DNA of 64,000 bases, taken from positions 22,528,267 to 22,592,266 of the forward strand of contig CM019214.1 in assembly GCA_009741485.1 (NCBI GenBank). The letters are read 5' to 3'. The notes under the pieces are model-generated. The model was not told where the DNA came from. It saw nothing but the letters and a program-made list of their open reading frames with translations, and searched no databases. This document shows, one piece after another, positions 10,885-21,300 of the stretch (positions are counted from its first letter, which is position 1; each line of letters opens with the position of its first letter). The position numbers and the translations under genes are program-made. The stretch is from Malurus cyaneus samueli (lineage: Eukaryota > Chordata > Aves > Passeriformes > Maluridae).

Positions 10885-12883
10885 CTTTACTCTCTTTATA
10901 GATATTGTTATGATGCACTAAATCAGAAGTTCATGAGCCAAAGATGCTAAATGTCATTTGCAGAAACTGTCGGAGCATGAAGAGAAAACTTTTTGATGTT
11001 ATCCCCCAAAATTAAATGCACAATTAGTTCAAAATCCAATACTTCATTTATGCTCTGACTAATTTGTACTCAAACTGTTGCCAGAACAGATGTCTAGCTG
11101 ACCTACTCCTTGCTTTGCACTAATTCCTTCGCAGCAAGGGAAGATGCTAAAATGGGAAGGTATATGAGATCAGGTTCAGTAGGGTGTGCAGGGTGCTGTG
11201 TGAAAGCAGGAGGGGGAACAGGAGAGCAGAGAGGAAGAGGAATAGACACAAGGCAGATGGAGAAAATCAAGTAAACCAAGGAGGAAGTAAGAAGAGGCAA
11301 AGAAAAGTAAAAATAAGGAAGCTAAAAAGAAAAATGTGGAAAAGGTGTTAAGAAAGGAGTATAATGCAGTTATGTTAGAGCATAGTAGAAGTTTAGAAGC
11401 ATTTACTGCTAATTTCCAAATAACTTTTTCACTTTGCCTTTCACCTGCCTTCTGGACTGTTGGCTGAGCTGGCTCTTCCCTGAAGACTGAGGGCTCCTTT
11501 CTCGTGTTGTACTTTCAGTTTAAGGAGCTCAGCTTCTTCATTTCCACCCAAGTCCCGAGGGACCACCCCTTCTGTATTTGCTGTGTGTCAGCTGCTCCAG
11601 CCAGGGCAGGGGCCTGAGGACATACCTCCACCTGCTCAGCCTTCCTCCAGATGTAAACCTAGATAGAATGTGGAAGTGCAAAGCCTGTAAGATCAATTCA
11701 CACAAGGAAAGCATTTCTCTCACTATTTCTTTAGCTGTGCTGTGTTGCTCCAGAGCAGCCTTAAGCCCGCCTTCATCTCTTTGTTCACCAGGCATGTACC
11801 TCTCCCACAGCAGCTGATGGGGCACCACTAAACACTTGAGAAAGGAATGGGTCTGACTATAGAGACATCCTGAAAACGGGAAGAAACTGCTTAAAAACAA
11901 AAAACACCTGAGTCTATTCCCCACTCTGTTTCACTGTACAGACTAATTGAACACATGACAGTATTTAAAATGAAACCTTTTGTAATGGTGTAAAACCAGA
12001 AACCTCTGAGTGTGACACGGGCAAGTTCTCTGCTTGATGTGATGATGTCTGTTTTGGGAGAAGCAGCACATTCTCACCTCGCTGGGCACTTCTGTTTGCA
12101 GCAGTCTGGGCAGCTTCTCCCCTGTTGCTCAAAGCCCTTTTTCTTTTCTGGTGAATAATCTTGGTGACATCTCTGGCTGATGGGGAACTGTCACTGTTAA
12201 CTGCATTAAACTTATTTCAGATGTTACCTGCATTTCTTCACCTAAGTGTTCTGACTGGTTCTTTTTAAAATATCTCTTTTTTTTTTAATTTGTAGGCAAC
12301 AAGACAGACCAAAAAAAGAAACACAAATAAAGAAAATGAAAGTTCAGATAATAATATTACAGATAAGAAGGGTTTCTTTCCTCTCAATTTGTCACAACAT
12401 TTTTACTGATCGAATACAGAAGTAGGAAAAAGATGAGGGCCTGGTTAAAAACTGGGAAATTTACAGTTATATTTTAACAATGTGTATTTCTAGTGGTGTT
12501 GTTTGTAAGCCTAAACACCCTGTATGTCTAAATATGATAACATGAACTGTAATGACTCTCTCCTTAAGGTAATGCTTGAAACAGGAATCTCTGTTCCCCA
12601 GTTATTCACACAACCTCTCTCTCTGCCTCCCGACAAAATGTCTGTTTGTAGCAGATCCTCTTTCTCAACCTTGTTGATTAGGGCAGGAGCACCAGGTCCC
12701 TTAGCCTTTCTGAGGCTGAGGGGAGAGGTATTTTCTCCTCTTCCATTGAGCAGCATGCACAGGAGGGGTATGAAATTAGTATGTATTGATACAGGTACTA
12801 AGGGACCTGACTAGGAAAAGTATCCTCCTTGATTTTTTGCTTGCTAACAAGAAGGCCTCATGTGTGAAGTGGTGATTGGTGAA
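10885..12883 (+). other. TLR7 3' untranslated region and downstream spacer
   Basis: After the TAG at 10882-10884 there is no further coding sequence. A weak ATTAAA lies near 11010 and an AATAAA at 12326-12331; either might end the transcript, and the choice cannot be made here. A purine-rich tract covers about 11140-11350. No repeat family was recognised. Confidence 0.4.
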
Positions 12884-12889
12884 CATTTT

Positions 12890-13322
12890 TGTCAGAACCT
12901 ACCATTTGCCAGGGGACGGGAGAGAGACACAGAAATGACCTCATAGACGTGGTAGAACGTGCAATCTCTCTCAAACTTTATTGTGCAATCCGGGGGTTTT
13001 TATACCCTTGGTTCCTAACAGTAACGGCAGTTAGACTTAACGCTTTTTGTAACGGGAATAACGGTAACTTAACGTTCACAAGCTCCCATTAACGACATAT
13101 AATCCGTTATATGGCAGTTCTGCCATTGCAGGAGGCTCGTGCTGACTCCCCTTGCCATACAATTACATTGATGGTTCTCACGGCCACGAGGGTACTCGAG
13201 ACAGGCCCCACTGGAACCATTACAGCACCTGCCGGCTGCTGACCAACCGTTCAGACTGTTCCAGAATATTCACAGGCCTTCTCTCCCCTGACTAGGCCTA
13301 GGCCCTAGATTGGCCTACCACA
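12890..13322 (-). mobile_element. solo LTR of a class II (ERVK/alpha-like) endogenous retrovirus
   Basis: A 433-bp LTR read on the minus strand, with termini TGTGGTAGG...GGTTCTGACA (TG...CA). On that strand a TATAAAA box (complement of 12998-13004) is followed only about 15 bases later by AATAAA (complement of 12977-12982). This compressed TATA/poly-A layout with a very short R region is known from avian alpharetroviruses. No gag, pol, env or second LTR accompanies it, so it is a solo LTR left by recombination. Intact ends, intact motifs and perfect target duplications suggest a young insertion. It lies 2.0 kb downstream of the TLR7 stop codon, in antisense orientation to TLR7. The subfamily name is not determined. 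Confidence 0.88.
13022..13109. promoter_or_regulatory. cluster of TAACGG (Myb-like) motifs in the LTR U3
   Basis: Within 90 bp there are TAACGG at 13022, 13050 and 13059 and its complement CCGTTA at 13104, plus three further TAACG sequences with other sixth bases. TAACGG fits the Myb recognition element YAAC(G/T)G. The cluster lies just upstream of the LTR TATA box in the element's own orientation, where U3 enhancers sit. Binding is inference only. Confidence 0.4.
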
Positions 13323-13660
13323 CATTTTGGACCATGAAGCAGTTGAATTTAAAATATCTGGTGATAGGAAGAAAATAGCCAGCAAAACTCTGCATGTGAG
13401 AAGAGTAGACTTCAGGCTGCTCAGGGAACTAGTTTGTAAGGTCCCTTGGGAGAATGGTTTTGAAGATGCTGGGATTTACCAGTGTGGTCACATTTTAAAC
13501 ACCACTTCCCAGAGCACAGGAAGGTGCAATTCCAAACTGTTGGAAGTAAAATAAGTGAGGCAGAAGGCTGGCTTGGCTGACCAGGGATCTTTCTCTGGAG
13601 CTAAGGCAGAAAAAAGAAAGTGTATGGCCAGTGAAAGCAAGGTTGGGTTACTTGGGATGA

Positions 13661-14160
13661 TGTTATGGTTTAACCCCAACTAGCAATTAAGCACCACACA
13701 ATCACTCACTCATTTCTCTCCCACCCTGGGGGGATGAAGAGGAGACTCAGAAAAGTAAAATTTCCTGATTGAGATAAGAACAAACAGTTCGTAATAGCTG
13801 AAATGAAATAGTTCAACTTAACAGTTGAAATGAAGTAAAATACAGTATTGCAGCAACACCAATAATAATAAAAAGGGAAGAGAGAGAGATCCCATGAATA
13901 ACAAGTGATGCACAATAGAACAGCTCACCACCTGCTCACCAATGCAAAGACCATCTCCAAACCACAATTAGACTCCTTTCTGTGTAACTGCAGCAGTTTA
14001 TGTACTGGGCATGACATTCTGTGGTACAAGATATCCCTTTGGCCAGTTCAGGTCAGCTGTCCCAGCTGTGCTCATTCACACCTTCTTATGTATTCTCTGT
14101 GGCAGAGGTTGGAGCTCTCCCTTTTTAGTCTCATGGAAAGGCACTTCAAACTATTGTGGG
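13661..14160 (-). mobile_element. avian ERVL-type LTR, second copy
   Basis: The + strand starts with 'tgttatggtttaacccc', the complement of the ERVL-type LTR 3' terminus ending GGGGTTAAACCA...ACA. The expected landmarks follow in order: 'caactagcaattaagcacca', 'cactcactcatttctctccc', 'gattgagataagaaca', the (AAT)n stretch 'caataataataaaaaggg', 'acaagtgatgcacaat', 'gctcaccacctgctcacc', 'cagtttatgtactgggcat', and 'atatccctttggccagttc'. The LTR TATA region is mutated. The far (5') end becomes unrecognisable around 14.15 kb. Same family and orientation as 877-1210. No internal genes. Consensus comparison is from memory. Confidence 0.8.
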
Positions 14161-15204
14161 TGATAACAGGACTGGACGAGCAACAGGAGGAAAGAGCAGA
14201 TGCTCCACTTGCTCACTCTGTGGGCAGCTGTCCCATGAACCAAAATTAAGAGGGAGAATCTGAGAGTCCCATAACCCAAATCCTGCTACAAGCAGCTCCC
14301 TCTTAACCAAGAGGAGACAGGCTGTCCCCAGGGAGTCCCAGCGGAGATACCCTTCCTTCTATATGATCCTGCACTTAGGGCTGAGGGAATGCTGCTAGAA
14401 ACCGATAGTTTGAATGCCTCCACCTTGTCCAAATCTCCAGTTTTGACTGTCCTTTCATGAGAAAACCTGCTGCAGACTCACAAATGCTGTCTAATATTTT
14501 TCATTGGGAAAAATAAAGCCCACAGCTTTGGCCTCCAGACTCAACCATTTTCTCATACATACCTTCACAGATTTTTCTGATTCTGTTGCAGGACAGAGGA
14601 CTCAGACAGGACTTTAACATAAACTTATAAAGATTGTTTCATTGGCAATTCTCCTAACTAGTCCTCTTTGGCTGGAGGTAGGGTTAACATTTCACTGAGT
14701 GTAAGCTTGAGAAGGGGAACCAAAGACAGTGATTGTAGGACAAGGAAAATTCTACAGACCCAAAACCCACTTAAATGAAAGGTGAACTAATGAGGATAGC
14801 ATGAAAAAAGCACTTAATACCTCATTGCTTTGTGAATTTATTAGGTTCCTTCCCTCCAGTTTCCAAGTCTTCCTCTAATTGTCTTTAACTCTGATTTGTT
14901 GTAAATTTTTGATATACTGAATGTTGTGCAGGGGGAAAAAGTCTGAAATTATATTAACTCCTGTTCATGAATTCCTGATTACTGCAATAATTTACAACTT
15001 CTCTCTCCTTCTCTCCCTTTTCCTCTGTGTCTTGTCTCTCCATTTCAATTAGCTGTCATGTCTACAGCAAAACACAGTAGCTGTTGCACCTTTGTTATAC
15101 AATGCTACTGTTTTTCAGGGTCAGAATTGTCAAATTTCTTATACTATAACTGAATGGGAAATGCATGTTGGCTGAACAAAACATTACAAATTGGAGTATG
15201 AGAT
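14161..15204. other. non-coding spacer
   Basis: No gene or repeat recognised, apart from possible degraded remains of the preceding LTR in the first 100-200 bases. Confidence 0.4.
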
Positions 15205-15846
15205 GAAGGGATTGAGTGCACTTTTGGAGAATTTGCAGATGACACCAGGGTGAGTAGTGTGGTTGGTGCAAGGTGATGCATCTGGATCAGGGCAACCGTC
15301 TGGGGGATGAACAGATTAAGGGCAGCCCTGCCAAGAAGGACTTGAAGGTGCTGGTGGATGAGAGGCTGGACATGATGCAGTAATGTGGACTTGTAGCCCA
15401 GAGAGCCAAAAGTGTTCTGCACTGCATCAAAAGCAGTGAGGCCAGCAGGCGAGGAAGGGGATTCCACCCCTCTGCTCTGCTCTGCAAGAACTGGGATTGT
15501 TCAGTCTGGGGAAGAAAGGCTTTGGGGTGACCTAAATGTGGCCTTCCAGGACCTGAAGAGAGCCTACAATAAGATGGAGAGGGACTTTTTATAAGGGTGT
15601 GTAGTGACAGGACAAGGGGGAAATGGCATCAAACTGAAAGAGAGCATATTTATTTTAGATTTTAGGAAGAAATTCTTTTTGTGAGGGTGTTAAGGCCCTG
15701 GAAGAAGGTTGTGGATGTTCAAGGCCAGATTGGATGAGGCCCTGAGCAACCTGGTCTAGTGGAAAGTGTCCCTGCCCCTAGCTGTGGGGTTGGAAGTGGT
15801 TGACGTTTAAGGCCTCTTCCAACTCAAGCCATTCTATTGTATGATT
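15205..15846 (+). mobile_element. CR1 LINE, 5'-truncated, reverse-transcriptase end plus 3' UTR
   Basis: The copy starts in the C-terminal coding part of the CR1 reverse transcriptase ('gagtgcac...tttgcagatgacacc'). It continues through 'gcactgcatcaaaagcagtg', 'aagatggagagggacttttt', 'gtgtagtgacaggacaaggg', 'aggaagaaattcttt', 'gagcaacctggtctagtgga' and 'gtgtccctgcccc', and ends near 'cattctattgtatgat', as CR1 3' ends do. Internal deletions are visible: the block after 'ctgctctgc' skips to 'gggattgttcag'. It is inactive. It sits about 0.8 kb upstream of the TLR8 relic. In chicken, TLR8 is reported to be broken up by a CR1 insertion; whether this copy corresponds cannot be told here. Confidence 0.9.
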
Positions 15847-16629
15847 GGAAAACTGGAATCTGAGATTGATGTATTCACATCTTGAAGAAGAGTATTGTTG
15901 AGACAGTTATTTCTTCCTGAATCCTCACATTCTGCTGCCTGCTCATCACCACATGTCTGCCCACCCATCACATGGGCATAACGATTTTACTTTTTATTTT
16001 TCATAACACAGTGTTCTCCTCCCTTATTTCACTTTCACTTCCTATTTTAGGGGGATATTTTTCTGCAGAGCAAACAAACTGACTCAACATTAATCTCAAA
16101 TATCTACATTCTCTTTAGTCATTATGTTTTGCTCTCATTTCAGACAGCAAAATAGCTCATGCTAGCTATCTAGTATGAGATACTTTGTCTGCATGTGCAT
16201 TAAATAAAAGCACATCCAGGAAACAGTTCATACCATTCTACAATGATGCTGAAGACACGCATTGCATATTCAGACACATTTCTTCATCTCACTGCAAGTA
16301 AACAGTTCTCTCCTTCAGCATAAATTAATATCTTTTATTTTCTTAATTATGTTAAGTGGTTTGAGTAATCTTTCATTTGCATGGTTATGTGTCACAATGT
16401 TGTATAGAAATACCCATGCTAGAGAATTGCATTGTGTTGCAGATTTATTGCTGCATGTGATACAGCTGTTAATGTAAATAAATTTTGATTTATCATTGTA
16501 GAGGAATTCATAACATTTTCATCACTTAAGTTTGTCCTTCGGGCTGATTTTTAACCTACCGGAGAAGATTTGAAGGCTTGTAACAGCTAGTGCCAACACT
16601 TTCTACATGCTTTATTCATGTGAAGGTGT
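15847..16629. other. non-coding spacer before TLR8 relic
   Basis: A/T-rich, no supported feature. If TLR8 had an upstream exon or promoter, it should have lain here, but nothing remains recognisable. Confidence 0.35.
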
Positions 16630-17870
16630 TTGCCCTGAAGTAAATGACCACAGTGCAATCTAATTTCACCTTTGTCATTGTAATACAGACTATGAGCATA
16701 TGGCTTGGTCTGTAATACAAGATTAATACCTTATTCTAGTATGTGAAAAGTAAAATCAACAAGCTGTGAGTTCAAATCAGGCCATGGGAGGACTAGAGAA
16801 GGAGTGCATCCTAAAATCATCACTTTTTAAGAAGATTTTAGCAGTTTTGAGAAAATTTAGATTTTGATATTGGACTGAAATTGGTGTATTAATTGCAATG
16901 AATGTAATCAGGAGAGTTCTTCAGCCTACATATAGATTAAATGCAATTTTCTCAAGTTTAAAAAGGTTGAAGGAACTACATCCTAATGGCAATGATTAAT
17001 GGAGACAGCACCTAGAGACCTTCTACCTACTTTACCCAATATGGGCTCATATCCATTAGCATGTTTTCCATCATAACACATTCCCAGTCTTGAAGAAAAT
17101 TGTTCAGGGTTAGAATTGAATTTTTAGTGAACCTCATAGAAAATGTCTTCCTGCACAACTTGGGACTGATCTGCTCCCACCAACCTAACCATGTTGTTAC
17201 TGTCCTCCAGTAACCTGACCCAGGTGTGAGCCTCCCTACCCATACCTCTGCAGCACCCTGATCTGAGTGAAAGTGCCTCAATTGCACTTCTCCACTTGAA
17301 CCTTGCTCTGGAAAATCTCATGTTCAAATGTATCCTTAACAAAGCAGACTTTGACTCCACAAAATACCTGCTGAATGCTTTCAAAAACTACCAGAGCTGT
17401 ATGTGAATCCCTTCTGCATCTGATTTCCTCAGGCAGGTCATAGCCTCTGGAGAGGTTGTACAGAGTTAATCTGCTCTGGAAGAGCAGGATTTATCTTTCA
17501 ATTACCAGAGGCAAATCCAGTCATGGTATTGAAACCTTCCAAACACTTACAATCCCTAAAATCATTGTAGATGGAGGAAATTATCACTGTTGTTATTAAT
17601 GTAATATGTCAAAAAGCAAGCACAAACTTCTATTCACTCTTAGAAAGCTAAATGTTCTTGATCAAGGGCCAAACTTTAGAAAAGCTGACATGTTTGTTTT
17701 TGAGGAATTTAATAACCTCATATATCTATCGCTGAAAGAAAATTAGATGTTTGCACAAAGGAAACTGTACTTTTCTAACATATTACAGGAAAAGACAACT
17801 TGACAGATTATCTTTGCAGCTAGAAGTAGAAAACGAAGTCACATGAATCATTAATATGCTCTGATCAGAC
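16630..17870 (+). pseudogene. TLR8: decayed Toll-like receptor 8 relic (ectodomain)
   Basis: Short LRR peptides in all three + frames line up, in correct order, with the TLR8/TLR7 ectodomain. They are: RLNAIFSSLKRLKELH followed by PNGND (16934-16996); TNLTMLLLSSSN (17179-17214); PRCEPPYPYLC (17219-17251), equivalent to the NCPRCYNAPYPC insertion; an AFKNYQ match to the WFKN segment (about 17375); VIASGEVV then ALEEQDLSFNYQ (17437-17510), matching the TLR8 GEIASGAF...LEILDLSFNY stretch; SKHLQSLKSL (17538-17567); and LLFTLRKLNVLDQGPNF...FVFEEFNNLIYLSLKEN (17627-17743), matching the LDLGTNFIK LRR. A possible RSRKRS Z-loop remnant follows near 17.82 kb. The part before 16.9 kb is weak. No TM or TIR piece was found. 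Stops and shifts throughout show long-standing loss. Position and strand fit TLR7-TLR8-TMSB4X synteny. Confidence 0.85.
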
Positions 17871-18252
17871 TTTCTGCAGCCAATTCTCCTCTGCAAGTAG
17901 AGATGATGCTGGAAATAGCTCTTCAATCCCATTAGTGACACTGTGGGTAACAGTTTGTAGCAATGAGCCTGGTACAGACATTGGGTTGGATACAGAGAAG
18001 TTGTGTACACACCATTCCTCTTTAACCAAAACAGGTTTAAGCTCTTTTAATTATAAAATTAACTCTTCACCTTTGCAGACCAATCATGCACCACTACACT
18101 TGTTTTCAATTTATTGTCCTCCTCCTCTCTCCAACACTACAAAATCATAAAATATATGGCTGCTCTTTCTTAGTCTTTGATTCCGTCTTCCCTTTAATAG
18201 TTTTTTTGCTGCACAATTCAGACATTATCCAATCACATACATTTAAAAAACC

Positions 18253-18313
18253 CCAACCAACCAACCAACCAACCAACCAACCAACCAACCAACCAACCAA
18301 CCAACCAACCAAC
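18253..18313. repeat. (AACC)n microsatellite
   Basis: About 15 uninterrupted CCAA units. The complement is (GGTT)n, which also creates the Trp-Leu-Val-Gly repeats in minus-strand open frames. It resembles telomere-like G-rich sequence but is not TTAGGG. Confidence 0.95.
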
Positions 18314-21300
18314 ATCCAAACCAAAACAAAACCAAAAAGCAACCCAGTTTTTTTCCAACAAAAAACTGTCCCCTTATTTATTCTGCAGGTGGCTTGATAC
18401 TATCATGTTTTAATTAATGTATTTGGTTTTGTGCTTAGGACAGCTAGAAAAGGAATTTTTGACATTAATTCCTTGTCATCAAGTATACATGTTTATTCTC
18501 TTTCCAACAAGTTGGAATATTTCACTATTGGTTAAAATATGTAGTGTCATTTTAAAGGTATGAACAGAAGAATTCTATCAGTTTTAAAGCAATATTTTTC
18601 TTTTTGTATTAAATAAATACTGTCAAAACCAGAAGGAAAAGTATTCAATTTCCCATGCATTACTGTGAACATTTCCATCCTTTTTTCGCAATGCCTTGAG
18701 GGAACAATTCAAATCACAGGAACAGAGGCAGCAAAGGGCAGCAAAGAAGTGTGCAACATTAATCTAAACTGAATCCTAATAAAGTCAATAGTAATTGCTC
18801 AGTGACTACAATGGCTTGGAATCAGGTCCTCAGGGGTAGCTTTATAAAGTAATGTAGGTGCCAGCATTTTTGTGGATCCCACTTGATACCTATCTGCACG
18901 TTTAGATAGCTGAATAATAGTGAAATTCTGCACTATCAGATATCCTCATGTCTCAGACAAGGTCAGATGTTTCTGCTACTGCTGTCTGTGTTACAACTTT
19001 CTGAAGCTGTTGTGTACCACCACTTTACATAAAATGATTATGAGAAGTCATCAAATTTTTCCCTGAAAGTCAGAAGGTAAATAGTGCTCTTCAAACACTC
19101 ATCACTGATTTCTGTGAAAGGCAAAGGCAGCTAGGAATTCCAAACTACTTGGAAATAGAAGTTTTGCTGAGCATAGTCCTACACAAGCAGGTTTCTCTAC
19201 ATGGTACGTTCTGAAGCACACCTCTTCCTGGCTGTGGGGACAACCTGGGACACTTATGGTCTAGAGTATTAGTGATATTTTGATATTAATGATATTTTTG
19301 ATACTTTGATATTAATGATATAATGAAAATTTGTTGAAAATTTGCTGAAGGCCAGGTACTGCTTTAGTACTTGATGACATTTTTGCTTCAGATGTCTGCC
19401 CTTGTTTGGCATCCTCCTGTGAGTTAGAAGTGAGTTATTTCTTGCATGCCATTGTCTCCTATTGTGAAACAATGGGAGCAGTTGCTCAGTAGGTCCATTT
19501 TTGGAGGATATTTTATGGTTGGTTTCTTTGTCTATTTTTGTAGAGAGAGAGAGAGAGTTCTTAAAGCTTTTGTCTATGCTTGTAATTTAGAAGGCTAGAG
19601 CTGACAGTATCCTTTTAGTATTCTGGTACAGTGCTTTCCTGGTCTGCCATACTTATTTCATAGAATTAAAATTTTTTTATATTGTAATGAAGTCAATGAC
19701 TGACAGTGGGATTTTGCATGAGTGTATGTTTGACAGGAGAGTTTCATTAGCCTATTTATGCAAGTTCCCATTAACTGCTCAAGCAGAACCTTGGCATAAA
19801 ACTTTGATAAGGTTCATGATTTTTGTTGGCATGCAATAGACCTTCAAGATGTTCCAAATTGAATTGCACTGGCATCTGTCAAATGCTTCCATAAGCCCAG
19901 ATAAAATTAAGTCTCTAAATACTATTTGAAATCTGCTTCTAATTGAACTAAGCTCCACAATTTTTGGCTTTTAAACCTGCTGTCAGGTTTTTTCTTGATT
20001 TAAAACTTCATGCCATATTTAAAGGCATACAATGATTTCACTGGCTGGGCAATCATTTCTGGTTTCATCCTGTAGCTCATATCCATGAAACCCAGGCTTA
20101 CCTATAAATTGCAATGCATGGGTCAACATCAGAGGCATTTCTTGCTTTAGCCTGGAATATACTTTTCCCAATCCCAATGATGAGTACTTATCAAAGTAGG
20201 AAAGAGAACACAAGCTCAGAAATATTATTTAATGCCATCTTGCTTTCTAGCAGAATTTGCAATACTAATCCCAAACCCAGAAAAAAAACACAGAAGTAAG
20301 GTCAAGATAAAAATCTCTTATATTCTTTTTTATTTTCTGCTTGGCTAAAAGACTGCTGCTGAGACACTGCTGCTGCCATAAACATGCCCCTCACACAAAG
20401 CAATCCTTAAACCCATTTTCATCTGACTGTAGCTCATGTTCAAACCTGTCTGATTACATCAGCAATACACAATATTTTTTAAGAGTATGAAAATACTACC
20501 CTGTGCCCATGGAAAGCAGGTAAGTGGTAAGAATCCTCCCATCGGAATGCAAATACTGTGGAACTGCTCTGAGATTCTTCTTCAGTGTGAACTCCCTGAT
20601 GTTTTCTGAACTGAAAATGTATGGGAGTGAGCTTGGTTACTAGAGCAGCTGAGTATTTGGTTAAGTATTCAGAATTTCTATCTGCATGTCAGGTTTATTA
20701 ACGTCATTCAGTAAATTAGAGGATATTGAAGATAAAAATTTGAACAAGTGAAAACATTTTGCTGTGACAATTTTGAAATGAAACATTCTGATTTTTCATC
20801 TTGAAAATGTCTGTGCAGAATAGGAACATAAAAAACTCCCAAACTGCTGTTACCATTCCAGTAAACACGTCATATTAGATTACTTAGTGCAAAGGGGAGC
20901 AAAGTAGCTGTTCAGGAACAATTAAGAATATCCTGTGCCCTTCACTTCTGAGAGCTGAGTGTTGACACACCCATATGCAGAGGAAGGAAATGCATTCTGG
21001 TCCCCACAACTCAACGGTCTCATTGGCTCTGTGACTGTCTTCAAATGCTGAGCCTGGACTCAAAAAAAAGGGGAAGTGGATCTTTTTCTGTCTTTGCTAA
21101 GTGTGCAAAGTAGCATGTTTCAATCAGCTAGAATACCGTTTTTGGTGGGGAAAAAAAATATAACTGCTCAAATAGTTAAGTCTGCCCTCCTACCTGAAAA
21201 TTTGAACAACTTCATGTTTTTTTAGGCAGCTGTTATTCTTCATTTAGGAAAAATGAAAGTGTACCATCCCACAAAGAACAGCACAAGTCACTCTTTGCCA

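Larger units (their letters stand above)
12884..13328. repeat. 6-bp target-site duplication flanking the solo LTR
   Basis: CATTTT at 12884-12889 and again at 13323-13328 brackets the element exactly. Perfect 6-bp duplications are typical of ERVK/alpharetrovirus-like (class II) integrations. Confidence 0.85.

Noticed and set aside
17027..17384. Two overlapping 86-codon minus-strand open frames
   Set aside because: They run antisense through the TLR8 relic, whose + strand peptides explain the sequence better. No homology was recognised in them.
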